DNA of 64,000 nucleotides from NCBI RefSeq assembly GCF_006443685.1, contig NZ_VFYP01000001.1:2232001-2296000 (forward strand), in the 5' to 3' direction. This DNA comes from Rhizobium glycinendophyticum. GTDB lineage: Bacteria; Pseudomonadota; Alphaproteobacteria; Rhizobiales; Rhizobiaceae. The notes under the pieces are model-generated. The model did not search any database. It worked only from the letters and a program-made list of their open reading frames with translations, and was not told where the DNA came from. Both the position numbers and the translations under genes were made by a program. Numbering within the stretch: position 1 is the first letter of the stretch; each line of letters opens with the position of its first letter. Below are positions 29,611 to 40,327 of this stretch, in pieces.

Positions 29611-30980
29611 CGGCGCGTCCTTCCGTCGAATTCCTTGACCGTATCGCCGCCGAAGAGCAGGCGCTGCGGATTCTGATCGAAATTGGTAATGGCGTCGTTC
29701 AGGCCCCGCACCGTCTGGCGGGTATCCGTCACGAGTGTCTGGATATCGCGCAGACCCGAATTTGAGAAGCGCTGAAGGTTCTCGGCAATCGGTCCAATGC
29801 GCGCATTGAGGTTCTCTGCGGCAAGCCGGATCGATTCCAGCGTCTTGCGGGCTTCAACACTCAGCGAATTGGCGTCGCCCGAGCCAAGGAAACTGTCGAC
29901 CTTCTTCAGGATGCCGTCGACCTGGGTCGAGGCGTTGTTCAGACGGTTGGCAAGCTGCGTGAAGTCATCGATCGCCTTGTCGATGTCGTCCTTACGGCCC
30001 ATGATGCTGTTTGAGAGATCGCGGAAGCCGGCGATCGCCTGACGCGCGTCTGCCGATGCGACGGAGACGTCGTCGACGACCTTGCCGACCTTCTGGCTGT
30101 CGACTGCATCCACCAGCTTCGAGACCTTGAGAAGCGTCTGGTCGGCATTTTTTCCGAATGTCTGGAACGTATCAGCCGTCTGCTTGAAACTGTCGATCGC
30201 CGGCCCGATCTTGTTCGATGCATCGGCGAAGCTTGCCGTGGCTTTCTCGGTATTGCTGAGGATCTTGTCGATCTTGTCGGAGTTCAGCGCCTTGAACAGA
30301 TCTTCCGCCGCAGCCAGCGTCCCGTCCAGGCGACCCGACAAGCCCGACACAGACTGCGAAAGCGACGTAACGCTCTTCAGGAACTCGTCGATCCCCTTGG
30401 CATTGTCAGCCAGCGATTTCGAAAAGGTCTCGGCGTTGCGAACCGTATTGGTGAGCGGCGCACGGGCGTCGACGATGAAACCCTGGAGCTCACCGATGGC
30501 ATCGTCAGCACGCTTGAGGATGCGGTCTGCTGTGGACAGAAGGTTGGTAACGCTAGACTGGTCCGCGGTGAGGATTGCCGCCTCGCCCGTATTGATGGCG
30601 CGCTCTAGGATCTTATCGCCGCTCCCCGCGCCACCGCCCGACAGTTCGATATAGGCAGCACCGGTGAGACCCTGAATTTCAAGAATGGCCCGCGTACCGG
30701 ACGTCACGGGAGCGTCGGCGCGCACTTCGGTAAAGGCGACAGAGAACTCCGGATCGTCGTTGTCGATATAAAGATTGCGCACCGAGCCCACCGCAATCCC
30801 GTTGAAGCGCACGGGCGAGCCGATGCTCAGGCCGTTGGCGGAACCGGGAATGCGAATGGCGAGCGGCGCCATAGGGCCGCCGCGTCCATACTCCGCCATC
30901 CAGTAGACGAAGCCGAAGGCTGCCCCGATAACCAGGATCGTAAAGAAGCCGACGATGGCATAATTGGCTTTGGTTTCCAT
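29607..30980 (-). CDS. mlaD: MlaD-type MCE domain protein
   Basis: A 457-residue periplasmic lipid-binding subunit anchored by one N-terminal helix (about 8-29, YAIVGFFTILVIGAAFGFVYW). The MCE domain (about 38-115) shows GSANGLSIGSPVRFNGIAVGSV and SGTRAILEIQGLTGAAYIELSGG. The remaining 330 residues are long helices with repeated serine, aspartate and lysine, likely a coiled-coil needle longer than in E. coli MlaD (183 residues). It lies four bases after the ATPase gene and overlaps the lipoprotein gene. Confidence 0.92.
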   Translation of the reverse strand: METKANYAIVGFFTILVIGAAFGFVYWMAEYGRGGPMAPLAIRIPGSANGLSIGSPVRFNGIAVGSVRNLYIDNDDPEFSVAFTEVRADAPVTSGTRAILEIQGLTGAAYIELSGGGAGSGDKILERAINTGEAAILTADQSSVTNLLSTADRILKRADDAIGELQGFIVDARAPLTNTVRNAETFSKSLADNAKGIDEFLKSVTSLSQSVSGLSGRLDGTLAAAEDLFKALNSDKIDKILSNTEKATASFADASNKIGPAIDSFKQTADTFQTFGKNADQTLLKVSKLVDAVDSQKVGKVVDDVSVASADARQAIAGFRDLSNSIMGRKDDIDKAIDDFTQLANRLNNASTQVDGILKKVDSFLGSGDANSLSVEARKTLESIRLAAENLNARIGPIAENLQRFSNSGLRDIQTLVTDTRQTVRGLNDAITNFDQNPQRLLFGGDTVKEFDGRTRR

Positions 30981-30984
30981 ATGT

Positions 30985-31797
30985 CTACTCTACCGGCTGC
31001 ACGGCGGTCTCCGCGCGGGGAATGGAACGGGCACGCTTGCCCCTGAAATAGGATTGCACCCAAGGATCGTCATAGGCGAGCATGTCGTCCAGCGTCCCCT
31101 CGACCATCACCTTCTTCTCGCCCAGAACCGCAATACGGTCGCAGACGGAGAAGAGACTGTCGAGGTCATGGGTAACCATATAGACCGTCAATCCAAGGGT
31201 ATCGCGCAGTTGTGCGATGAGTTCATCGAATTCGGCAGCCCCGATTGGGTCAAGACCCGATGTCGGCTCGTCCAGAAACACGAGGTCCGGGTCGAGCGCC
31301 AAGGCCCGGGCGAGAGCCGCGCGCTTGATCATGCCACCGGAAAGTTCGGAGGGATATTTATCCGCCGCATCGGGCTTCAGACCGACAAGCTCGAGCTTCA
31401 GAAAAGCGAGCTCGTCCATCAGCCACTGCGGAAGATCCAGGTATTCGCGCATCGGCAGCTGAATGTTCTCCTTGACCGTCAGTGCCGAAAATAGAGCACC
31501 ATGCTGGAAAAGCACGCCCAGCCGCGTATCGAGCGCCATGCGCTCCGCATCGCTCACCGCATCGTAATCGGCACCGAGAATCTCGATCGTGCCGCCGCGC
31601 CGCGGCAGGAGCCTCAGCACGGTCCGCATCAGCACCGATTTGCCGGCACCGGAAGCCCCGACAAAGCCGAGAATTTCACCGCGATAGATATCGAGGTTGA
31701 GCTTGTCGAGCACGACCTTGTCACCAAACCCGACGGTCAGATCCTTAACGGAAAGGACCGCTTCGCGCTTGCCAGATTTTCTCTCTGTATCCGACAT
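30985..31797 (-). CDS. mlaF: MlaF-type ABC transporter ATP-binding protein
   Basis: A 270-residue ATPase energising lipid transport. Walker A is GFVGASGAGKSVLMRT (near residue 35), the ABC signature is SELSGGMIKRAALARAL, and Walker B is PDLVFLDEPTSGLDPIG, followed by the H loop VTHDLDSL. The SGGM form of the signature is usual for MlaF/Ttg2A. Nine bases separate it from the permease gene and four from the MCE gene. Confidence 0.94.
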   Translation of the reverse strand: MSDTERKSGKREAVLSVKDLTVGFGDKVVLDKLNLDIYRGEILGFVGASGAGKSVLMRTVLRLLPRRGGTIEILGADYDAVSDAERMALDTRLGVLFQHGALFSALTVKENIQLPMREYLDLPQWLMDELAFLKLELVGLKPDAADKYPSELSGGMIKRAALARALALDPDLVFLDEPTSGLDPIGAAEFDELIAQLRDTLGLTVYMVTHDLDSLFSVCDRIAVLGEKKVMVEGTLDDMLAYDDPWVQSYFRGKRARSIPRAETAVQPVE

Positions 31798-31806
31798 CCC
31801 GGCCCC

Positions 31807-32976
31807 TCAGAAATCGATGGCCGCGTAGAACATGGCAAACAGCCCGTCCACGAGGATGACGACGAAAATGGATTTGACGACGGAGGCGGTCACGTGGCGA
31901 CCGAGCGATTCGGCGCTGCCGCCGACCTTCATGCCCTCGACGGCCGCAATGATGCCGATGATCAGTGCCATGAACGGCGCCTTGATCATGCCGGTGGCGA
32001 GCGTCGAATAATCGACGGCGTCGTGCAGGCGGGTAATAAACACCTCGAAGGTGATGCCGGAATAGGCCCAGGCAACGACCGCGGCACCATAAAGAGCCGC
32101 GAAATTCGCAACGATGGTCAGAAGCGGCAAAGCGATCGTCAGGGCGACGAGACGCGGAAAGACCAGAACGCCGATCGGATTGAGCCCGATCACCTTCAGC
32201 GCATCGATTTCCTCGCGCATCTTCATCGAGCCGATTTCGGCAGTGATGGCGCTGCCCGATCGGCCGGCAATCATGATCGCCGTCAACAGTACGCCGATTT
32301 CGCGCAATTGCAAAATACCGACCAGGTCGACCACGAAGACTTCCGCGCCGAAATAGCGCAGCTGGAAGGCCCCCTGTTGCGCGATGATCGCCCCGATCAG
32401 GAAGGACATCAGGACGATGATCGGGACAGCTCGCACGCCCATATGATCGAGTTGATTGATGACCGAAGCGGGTGAGACACCAGCACCGCGTCCAAGCTTG
32501 GTCTGCGCCCCGCGCACGGCAGACCCCAGCACAAACATCATTGCGACCGCATCTTCCCACAAGCCGACCGTCAAGCGACCGACCGGGTCGAAGACCCGCT
32601 CGAAGAGTCCGCGACTGCTGGCGACCTGTTCCGGCGCCTCGACACGCTCCGGCAGAGCGTTGATCAGTTCGCGCATCTGCGGGTCGCCACCGGCAAGGGT
32701 GATCTCGCGGCCACGCGCCCGGCGCTGGGTCATGAAGCGCCGGATCAGCCAGGCCCCCGCCGTGTCCATGGCGGTGATCCCGTCGATATCGATGACTTCG
32801 CTGCTGTTGCCCTGATCCTCGACCAGGGGGCCTGCAGACTTGATCATGTCGGAAAGGCTGGTGTTTTTCCAGCTGCCGCTCAGTCGAATCACATGGTGAT
32901 CGACATGCGCCTGGCGGTCGATCTCGATATGAGCGTTTTCAGGATGAACCGACTTCAAGGGCGCGACAACTTCCAA
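31807..32976 (-). CDS. mlaE: MlaE-type permease with N-terminal STAS domain
   Basis: A 389-residue fusion. Residues about 20-115 look like an STAS domain (VIRLSGSWKNTSLSDMI ... VIDIDGITAMDTAGAWLIRRF), the fold of E. coli MlaB. Residues about 140-389 are the MlaE permease with GAIIAQQGAFQLRYFGAE, MKMREEIDALKVIGLNPIGVLVFPR and VGGSAESLGRHVTASVVKSIF. E. coli encodes these two parts separately as MlaB and MlaE; here they are one chain. The start at 32976 is a TTG with no clear ribosome site, so the N-terminus is uncertain by several residues. First gene of the operon. Confidence 0.92.
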   Translation of the reverse strand: MEVVAPLKSVHPENAHIEIDRQAHVDHHVIRLSGSWKNTSLSDMIKSAGPLVEDQGNSSEVIDIDGITAMDTAGAWLIRRFMTQRRARGREITLAGGDPQMRELINALPERVEAPEQVASSRGLFERVFDPVGRLTVGLWEDAVAMMFVLGSAVRGAQTKLGRGAGVSPASVINQLDHMGVRAVPIIVLMSFLIGAIIAQQGAFQLRYFGAEVFVVDLVGILQLREIGVLLTAIMIAGRSGSAITAEIGSMKMREEIDALKVIGLNPIGVLVFPRLVALTIALPLLTIVANFAALYGAAVVAWAYSGITFEVFITRLHDAVDYSTLATGMIKAPFMALIIGIIAAVEGMKVGGSAESLGRHVTASVVKSIFVVILVDGLFAMFYAAIDF

Positions 32977-33132
32977 ACCTGCGCCGGTCGTCTTCCGGTT
33001 CGCAAATCACGTGATTGAATGCTGCGCACTATAACGACCGGGGACGGCGATGTAATCCTTGATGAACCGTTAAATACACGACTCACAGACGATTGATGGA
33101 TGCGATGGCCTGATTGCAACAACCGGTCGCAA

Positions 33133-33981
33133 TCACGCGGCCCGCGCGCCTTCCTTCTTGGCACTGTCGAGCGACGGGATCATCACCGGAACCATCTTTT
33201 GCACCGGCTTGGGTGCACCGGAAGCGCTGATCTTGTGCGCCCAGGAGATGAGCTCCAACCGCCCGTCCGGATGCTCGGCGACCGCCGTGCAGCTTTCTAC
33301 CCAGTCACCGGTGTTGACATAGTGGATGCCGTCAATGTCTTCCATAAGCGCGTGGTGGATATGCCCGCAAATAACGCCGTCCACATCGTTACGGCGGGCC
33401 TCTTCGGCAACGACACGCTGGAATTCGCCGATGAAGTTCACCGCATGTTTGACCTGCAGCTTGGCCCAGGCCGAGAATGACCAGTAGGGCATGCCGAGCT
33501 TGCGGCGCACGGCGGCGAGCATGACATTGATCGCAATCGCCGTGTCATAGGCCCAGTCTCCGAGATAGGCCAGCAGACGCGCATTGCGCACCACGACATC
33601 GAACTCGTCGCCATGCAGCACGAGATAGCGCTTGCCGTCGGCCATCTCGTGGATCATCCGCTCGGCAACCTCGATGCCGCCGAAATGGGTGCCCGGAAAG
33701 TCCCTCAGGAATTCGTCGTGATTGCCGGGGATATAGACGATCCGGGTGCCCTTGCGCGCCTTGCGCAGAAGTTTCTGCACCACGTCATTGCAAGGCTGCG
33801 GCCAGTACCAGCTGCGCTTCAAGCGCCAACCGTCGACAATGTCACCGACCAGGATGATCGTTTCGGCTTCGTGAGTGCGCAGGAAGTCGAGCAGGAAATC
33901 GGTCTTTGCAGCCTTCGAACCCAGATGCACGTCCGAGATGAAAAGGGTCCTGAAATGGCGAACTTCGCTTGCGTCTTCCAC
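33133..33981 (-). CDS. LpxH-like metallophosphoesterase (UDP-2,3-diacylglucosamine diphosphatase family)
   Basis: A 282-residue calcineurin-type phosphoesterase. All metal-binding blocks are present: FISDVHLGS, LVGDIVDGW, YIPGNHDEF, VLHGDEFD and CGHIHHA. The tail SAKKEGARAA is basic. I chose the GTG at 33981 because AAGAGGA lies six bases before it; the open frame starts nine codons earlier with another GTG. Family members are annotated as UDP-2,3-diacylglucosamine hydrolases, but many Rhizobiales use LpxI for that lipid A step, so the substrate is uncertain. Confidence 0.82.
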   Translation of the reverse strand: MEDASEVRHFRTLFISDVHLGSKAAKTDFLLDFLRTHEAETIILVGDIVDGWRLKRSWYWPQPCNDVVQKLLRKARKGTRIVYIPGNHDEFLRDFPGTHFGGIEVAERMIHEMADGKRYLVLHGDEFDVVVRNARLLAYLGDWAYDTAIAINVMLAAVRRKLGMPYWSFSAWAKLQVKHAVNFIGEFQRVVAEEARRNDVDGVICGHIHHALMEDIDGIHYVNTGDWVESCTAVAEHPDGRLELISWAHKISASGAPKPVQKMVPVMIPSLDSAKKEGARAA

Positions 33982-34191
33982 GGCGCTATCCTCTTGCACT
34001 GACTGCACAAGCCTTAACCAGACTCGTGTTTCAGGAAGATGACACGGCCAAAATGGGCCCTGATGCAGCGGATGTCGGTGGCGATTACAGCTGTCGGGCG
34101 TACCGGCGGCCGGAACTAAGGTCTACCACTCGAAGCTGTTTCGTGTATGACGGATCTGAACCACTCGATGACATGAATTGCCGGTGACGCG

Positions 34192-36507
34192 ATGAATTCC
34201 CACGACAAGACCAAGACCGATGCTGTGGCAGCGACTGCCGATCTCGACGAACAGGCGCTCTTTTATCATCGCTATCCGCGTCCCGGGAAACTCGAGATCC
34301 AGGCGACGAAGCCGCTCGGCAACCAGCGCGATCTGGCCCTTGCCTACTCGCCTGGCGTCGCAGCGCCCTGCCTTGCCATCAAGGACGATCCGGCGGCGGC
34401 CGACGATTATACGGCCCGTTCCAACCTTGTCGCCGTCATTTCAAACGGCACGGCTGTGCTCGGGCTCGGCAATATCGGGCCCCTCGCCTCCAAGCCCGTG
34501 ATGGAAGGCAAGGCGGTCCTGTTCAAGAAATTCGCCGGCATCGACGTCTTCGACATCGAGATCGAGGCACCAACCGTCGACCAAATGGTCTCGACCATTT
34601 CGGCGCTGGAGCCGACATTCGGCGGCATCAATCTCGAAGACATCAAGGCGCCGGAATGCTTCCAGGTCGAAGACCAGCTTCGCGCCAAGATGAACATTCC
34701 GGTCTTCCATGACGACCAGCACGGCACCGCCATCATCGTCGCCGCCGCCATCCTCAACGGCCTGGAACTGGCCGGCAAGAAGATCGAGGACGTCAAGATC
34801 GTCGCCTCGGGCGCCGGTGCCGCAGCGCTCGCCTGCCTCAACCTCCTCGTCATTCTCGGCGCGAAGCGCGAAAACATCTGGGTCCACGACATCGAAGGCC
34901 TTGTCTACAAGGGCCGCAACGAATTGATGGATCCGTGGAAGGAAATTTACGCCCAGGAGACCGACAAGCGGTCCTTGTCCGAGAGCATCGACGAGGCTGA
35001 CGTCTTCCTCGGCCTGTCGGCTGCCGGCGTCCTGAAGCCAGAACTCCTGGCGCGCATGGCGCCGAGCCCGCTGATCATGGCGCTTGCCAACCCGAAGCCG
35101 GAGATCATGCCGGAGGAGGCGCGCGCCGCCCGACCCGACGCCATGATCTGTACCGGGCGCTCCGATTTCCCCAATCAGGTCAATAACGTCCTGTGCTTCC
35201 CCTATATCTTCCGTGGCGCTCTCGATTGTGGTGCAACCACGATCAACGAAGAGATGAAGATGGCGGCTGTGCGGGCCATTGCAGCGCTCGCCCGCGAGGA
35301 AGTCTCGGAAGTTGCCGCCCGCGCCTATACCGGCGAAACGCCGACTTTCGGGCCGGATTATCTGATCCCCTCGCCCTTCGATCCACGCCTTATCCTGCGC
35401 ATTGCGCCGGCTGTCGCTCGCGCAGCCGAAGAAAGTGGCGTCGCCCGCCGCCCGATAGCCGACTATGACACCTATCTGGACCAGTTGAACCGCTTTGTCT
35501 TCCGCTCGGGCTTCGTCATGAAGCCGATCTTTGCAGCGGCCAAGGCTGCTGCCAAAAAGCGGGTGATTTTCGCCGAAGGCGAAGACGAGCGTGTTCTCAG
35601 GGCCGCGCAAGTCTTGCTCGAAGATGGCATTGGCGAACCGATCCTGATCGGACGCCCGCAGATCATCGAGACTCGTCTGAAACGCTACGGCCTGCGCATC
35701 CGCCCGGGCGTCGACTTCGACCTCGTCAACCCCGAAGACGACCCGCGCTACCGCGACTATGTCGATGACTATTTTGCCCTTGTCGGCCGCGCCGGTATCA
35801 ACCCGGAAGCCGCCCGCACCATCGTGCGCACCAACACGACAGTCATCGGAGCGCTCGCCGTAAAGCGTGGTGATGCAGACGCGCTCATCTGCGGCGTCGA
35901 AGGCCGCTTCGACCGCCATGTCCGAGATGTTCGTCAGATCATCGGCAAGCGCCCCGGCGTTCGCGACTTCTCGGGTCTCAGCCTGCTGATCTCACAGCGC
36001 GGTGCGATCTTCTTCACCGACACCTTCGTGACCGACGACCCCTGCGCCGAAGAGATTGCCGAAATGACGGTGCTTGCCGCAGAGGAAATCCGCCGCTTCG
36101 GGATCAGCCCCAAGGCAGCCCTTCTTTCGCATTCCAACTTCGGTTCGCGCCCCTCGACGAGCGCCACGAAGATGCGACAGGCCCTGGAAATCATCCGCCA
36201 GACTGCACCAGACCTTGAGGTCGACGGTGAAATGCAGGGCGGTTCGGCCCTGTCGGAGAGCCTGCGCAAGCGCGCGATGCCCGATAGCACGCTCACAGGC
36301 GAGGCCAATCTGCTGGTCTTCCCGAACCTCGATGCAGCCAACATCTCGCTCGGCATTGTTCGCATGATGATGGACGCCCTACATGTCGGCCCGATCCTGC
36401 TCGGCGCCGCACTGCCGGCGCATGTGCTGTCGACCTCCGTGACCTCGCGCGGCGTCGTCAACATGGCGGCTTTGGCAGTTGTCGAAGCGTCTCAACCCGA
36501 AGCGTGA
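34192..36507 (+). CDS. maeB: Malic enzyme fused to a phosphotransacetylase-like domain
   Basis: A 771-residue cytosolic enzyme that oxidatively decarboxylates malate to pyruvate. Residues about 20-430 are the malic enzyme part ([39 protein letters not shown], the NAD(P)-binding [14 protein letters not shown]). Residues about 440-765 resemble phosphotransacetylase ([40 protein letters not shown]), a domain thought to sense acetyl-CoA rather than catalyse. Rhizobia have two such enzymes, NAD-type dme and NADP-type tme; the N-terminus looks closer to Dme, but I cannot decide cofactor from sequence. Confidence 0.92.
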   Translation: MNSHDKTKTDAVAATADLDEQALFYHRYPRPGKLEIQATKPLGNQRDLALAYSPGVAAPCLAIKDDPAAADDYTARSNLVAVISNGTAVLGLGNIGPLASKPVMEGKAVLFKKFAGIDVFDIEIEAPTVDQMVSTISALEPTFGGINLEDIKAPECFQVEDQLRAKMNIPVFHDDQHGTAIIVAAAILNGLELAGKKIEDVKIVASGAGAAALACLNLLVILGAKRENIWVHDIEGLVYKGRNELMDPWKEIYAQETDKRSLSESIDEADVFLGLSAAGVLKPELLARMAPSPLIMALANPKPEIMPEEARAARPDAMICTGRSDFPNQVNNVLCFPYIFRGALDCGATTINEEMKMAAVRAIAALAREEVSEVAARAYTGETPTFGPDYLIPSPFDPRLILRIAPAVARAAEESGVARRPIADYDTYLDQLNRFVFRSGFVMKPIFAAAKAAAKKRVIFAEGEDERVLRAAQVLLEDGIGEPILIGRPQIIETRLKRYGLRIRPGVDFDLVNPEDDPRYRDYVDDYFALVGRAGINPEAARTIVRTNTTVIGALAVKRGDADALICGVEGRFDRHVRDVRQIIGKRPGVRDFSGLSLLISQRGAIFFTDTFVTDDPCAEEIAEMTVLAAEEIRRFGISPKAALLSHSNFGSRPSTSATKMRQALEIIRQTAPDLEVDGEMQGGSALSESLRKRAMPDSTLTGEANLLVFPNLDAANISLGIVRMMMDALHVGPILLGAALPAHVLSTSVTSRGVVNMAALAVVEASQPEA

Positions 36508-36590
36508 GGAGCGGGTTCGTCGAGAAAAGCTCCTGACGAAAACACGTTGGGGGTGGTGACGCGCAGAATTGGCGCTGGACAAGTCAGAGC

Positions 36591-36624
36591 TGTACCCCTG
36601 AAATTGTATCCCTGAGAATCTAGG
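36591..36624. promoter_or_regulatory. Direct repeats and dyad immediately upstream of luxR
   Basis: Two near-copies, TGTACCCCTGAAAT (36591-36604) and TGTATCCCTGAGAAT (36605-36619), lie head to tail. The second is part of an imperfect palindrome CCCTGAGAATCTAGGG. The start codon of luxR is at 36633. They could be an operator, perhaps autoregulatory, but they do not match the lux-box consensus. Confidence 0.35.
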
Positions 36625-36632
36625 GTCAGTGG

Positions 36633-37382
36633 ATGGGGCAAGAGGGCATCTATTTCGACCTGCTGGACTGGCTCGATCACCAGACCCGGCTTGAGCCGTC
36701 GATATTTCTGCAGAAGCTCCAGGCCGCCTACCGGACGGGTCCCATCGTCTATATCGATGGCGCGTTCGGGGCCGACCGGGTGAAGTTGCAGCGTCTTGTC
36801 CACAGCCGTCCAGCCGACGCTGCACGGGTCACGCGCCTATTGGGCGACCGCCCGCTGCGGGACCAACTTGACAGCCTCTTTGCCGAACTTGAGCCTGTTC
36901 AGCTCGATTTGACCTTGATTGCCGCATCCCGACCCTCGCACCAAGAACCAACTGGCAGAGACAGCCCGGCGGCCGATATTGGCTACCCACTGCTGGCCCG
37001 TCCGGGGCGGCGAGCCTGTCTTCTGGTGGCAGCGGTTACCGACCCGGCGCACCTTTTGGACTGGCGGCGCGAGAACGACCGGGACTTCTGGAGCCTTGCC
37101 GCACGCTTTCACGCCATGATGGCCCAAGCCTCACCGCCACAGCCTCGACGGAGGCTTGCGAGCAAACTTCTGACACCGCGTGAATGTGAAACGCTCGCCT
37201 GGATCGCCGCCGGCAAAAGCTATTGGGAGGCCGCGATCATTCTTGGCATCTCCGAGCGCACGGTTCGCTATTTCATGGCCAATGCGCGCAACAAGCTCGA
37301 TGTCGTCAACAATGCCCAGGCGGTCGCCGAAGCCGTCTGGCTCGGTCTCATTCCCCGCCTCGCCGAGAGGCCAGTACACTAA
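36633..37382 (+). CDS. LuxR-family quorum-sensing type regulator
   Basis: A 249-residue regulator. The C-terminal LuxR helix-turn-helix (about 172-235) is clear: LTPRECETLAWIAAGKSYWEAAIILGISERTVRYFMANARNKL. The N-terminal two thirds aligns loosely with acyl-homoserine-lactone binding domains (GRRACLLVAAVTDPAHLLDWRRE matches their late strand), but the usual W-x3-Y and DP ligand-pocket motifs are not visible where expected (PADAARVTRLLGDRPLRDQ). The luxI-type gene starts 122 bp downstream on the same strand, so this is its likely cognate regulator. Confidence 0.85.
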   Translation: MGQEGIYFDLLDWLDHQTRLEPSIFLQKLQAAYRTGPIVYIDGAFGADRVKLQRLVHSRPADAARVTRLLGDRPLRDQLDSLFAELEPVQLDLTLIAASRPSHQEPTGRDSPAADIGYPLLARPGRRACLLVAAVTDPAHLLDWRRENDRDFWSLAARFHAMMAQASPPQPRRRLASKLLTPRECETLAWIAAGKSYWEAAIILGISERTVRYFMANARNKLDVVNNAQAVAEAVWLGLIPRLAERPVH

Positions 37383-37504
37383 CCAAAGACGTGGCGCGCC
37401 ATCGTATCACAGATTGCATCGACAAATGCTGTCGCGACCGCCAGTTTCATCACCACCATCTGAACTTCATGCTGCCAGCTCCACCGTTCTTCAAGGAGTT
37501 CAGT

Positions 37505-38146
37505 ATGATCAGGATCATCAACGGCGCTCGGCGCCAGCAATTTCCCGCCGACATCGACGCCATGCACCGCTTGCGCAAGCGGGTGTTCCACGACCTCCTG
37601 GGTTGGGATGTCCAGGTCCGGGACAGCTGGGAGATTGACGACTATGACCGCGCTAACCCGCTCTACGTGCTTTCCTACAGCGAAGTAGGCGCCTTGCGCG
37701 GAGCTCTGCGCCTGCTGCCAACCCTTGGGCCGAACATGCTCGACGACACCTTCCCGCAACTGCTGGGGCGTGGCCCGCAGATCAGGAGTGCTGCCATCTG
37801 GGAATCCAGCCGTTTCTGCATCGATCCGCAGATTTCGCAAGACCGCGGCAGCAATCAGGTCACGATCGCGGCTGCAGAATTGATGTGTGGCGTGGGCGAA
37901 CTCGGCATCGCCTCCGGGCTGAGCCACATCGTCACCGTCACCGATGTGTTCCTTGAGCGGATGTTCAAGCGCATGGGCTGCCCCGGTGAGCGCATCGCCG
38001 ATCCGCAGCGGATCGGCTCTGTGCAGGCAGTCGCCGTCTCCTGGGAGATCAGCCAAGATCTGCTCGACCGGATGAAGGCTGTCGCCGCAATAGCCGGCAG
38101 TGTGCTCGAACAGCCGATGACGCTGGCCTCGGCCCGCGCCGCCTGA
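37505..38146 (+). CDS. LuxI-family acyl-homoserine-lactone synthase
   Basis: A 213-residue enzyme making N-acyl-homoserine-lactone signals from S-adenosylmethionine and acyl-ACP. The invariant residues are visible: Arg24 and Phe28 in HRLRKRVF, Trp34 in LLGWDV, Asp45/Asp48 in EIDDYDRANPLYV, Arg69, Glu100 in IWESSRF and Arg103. The ATG at 37505 has AAGGAG six bases upstream; the frame is open 94 codons further up but overlaps luxR. Acyl-chain length cannot be predicted. I see no canonical lux box in the 122 bp before it. Confidence 0.93.
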   Translation: MIRIINGARRQQFPADIDAMHRLRKRVFHDLLGWDVQVRDSWEIDDYDRANPLYVLSYSEVGALRGALRLLPTLGPNMLDDTFPQLLGRGPQIRSAAIWESSRFCIDPQISQDRGSNQVTIAAAELMCGVGELGIASGLSHIVTVTDVFLERMFKRMGCPGERIADPQRIGSVQAVAVSWEISQDLLDRMKAVAAIAGSVLEQPMTLASARAA

Positions 38147-38275
38147 GGAACGGTGGTCGCCGCATCGCCCGGCGACCGCTCTCTCCAGTGTCATTTTACT
38201 TTGTGGTCGGGTGCCGTATTGTGCAGTTCATGTTACACAACGGTCCATCCCCAAAGGGTGTCCCCCGTCGGAGCC

Positions 38276-39340
38276 ATGAAGCCGCTGAAGAGACTGCTGC
38301 TCCCCCTGCTCGCCGTCGCCTGGCTTGCGTCAAGCGCGCCGCACGCTGCCGCCGCGTCGCTGGCCTGCGAGAGGCTGCGCGATCGGCTGGCGACGGTCGA
38401 TCAGAGCACGTCTTCGGAAGAGGTGAATCGCTACGCTGGCGCGATCGCGCAGCAGAATCTGGAGCTTCGAAAAGCCCGACAGGACCAGCGGCGGCTGCGT
38501 TGCCTCACCTCGGCGATCACCACCATCCGCGCCGATGGCGGCAGCGATTGCGGCGATCTGAGCCAGGCGATTAGCCGCATGGAGGCCAACAAGAAAATTC
38601 TCACAGACAAACTGCGCGCATTGCGCGAAGGTGTGGGATCGGCCGAAACAGCAGATCTGCAGCAGGCGCTCGCCGAAAACGGCTGCACGGCGGACAGCGC
38701 AGGCCCTGCCGAACCCGAGGAACCGGCCCGCATCCCCTATCTCGACACGCTCAAGCAGCCTTACAAGCCGGATCGCACCGGTGAAGCTCTGGCCTCCTTC
38801 CGCCCCACGATCGGTGTTCAGCCCTCGGGCGAGGTCCGCACCTTGTGTGTGCGCACCTGTGACGGAGGCTTCTTCCCGATCTCCTCAAGCACCACCGCGC
38901 TCAACTTCGCCCGTGACGCGGTTCAATGCCAGCAGATGTGCCCGGGGGTCGAAACCGAGCTCTATTTTCACCCGGCCGCTTCCGGCGAAACCGCAGACAT
39001 GGTCTCTTCGGCCACGGGTCAGTCCTACCGCGACATGCCGAATGCCTTTGTCTATCGGACCCGAAAGCCCTCGGAAGATCCTCAGTGCCGTTGCGACCTT
39101 GCCCGCTACTATCAGAAAATGACACCTCGACCGCCCGTGCCGGACTATCAGTCATCGATCGTAACGGTGAAGCCAGAAAAGGCACCGACGACGCCGGCAG
39201 CTCTGCCGGCCGCTGAACGCGAACTCGATGAAGCGGCTCTGCAGGTTCGCCAGGTCGGACCGGTCTTCCTGCCACCTCAGAACGGCGCGATCGACTTGAA
39301 AAAGCCTGCCGCATCAGGCCCGCAACCGCTGCAGGAATAG
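38276..39340 (+). CDS. Secreted DUF2865 protein
   Basis: A 354-residue exported protein with a signal peptide (about 1-27, LLLPLLAVAWLASSAPHAAAAS). A helical region with paired cysteines (CERLRDRL ... LRCLTSAI ... CGDLSQAI) precedes the DUF2865 core VRTLCVRTCDGGFFPISSSTTALNFARDAVQCQQMCPG, followed by a proline-rich tail. The even number of cysteines suggests disulfides in the periplasm. The ATG at 38276 has GGAG just upstream. Function unknown; the stop lies nine bases from the convergent bluB stop. Confidence 0.78.
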   Translation: MKPLKRLLLPLLAVAWLASSAPHAAAASLACERLRDRLATVDQSTSSEEVNRYAGAIAQQNLELRKARQDQRRLRCLTSAITTIRADGGSDCGDLSQAISRMEANKKILTDKLRALREGVGSAETADLQQALAENGCTADSAGPAEPEEPARIPYLDTLKQPYKPDRTGEALASFRPTIGVQPSGEVRTLCVRTCDGGFFPISSSTTALNFARDAVQCQQMCPGVETELYFHPAASGETADMVSSATGQSYRDMPNAFVYRTRKPSEDPQCRCDLARYYQKMTPRPPVPDYQSSIVTVKPEKAPTTPAALPAAERELDEAALQVRQVGPVFLPPQNGAIDLKKPAASGPQPLQE

Positions 39341-39349
39341 CCGCTGCCT

Positions 39350-40285
<936 letters not shown>

Positions 40286-40327
40286 TTATCGCATCGCGAT
40301 GCCCTGCAATAGACACGAAAGCGACAG

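Noticed and set aside
34441..35919. 492-codon minus-strand frame opposite the malic enzyme
   Set aside because: Antisense to a well-supported gene with no domain similarity of its own.
37383..37504. Search for a lux box upstream of the AHL synthase
   Set aside because: No 18-20 bp palindrome matching the lux-box consensus is visible in this gap.
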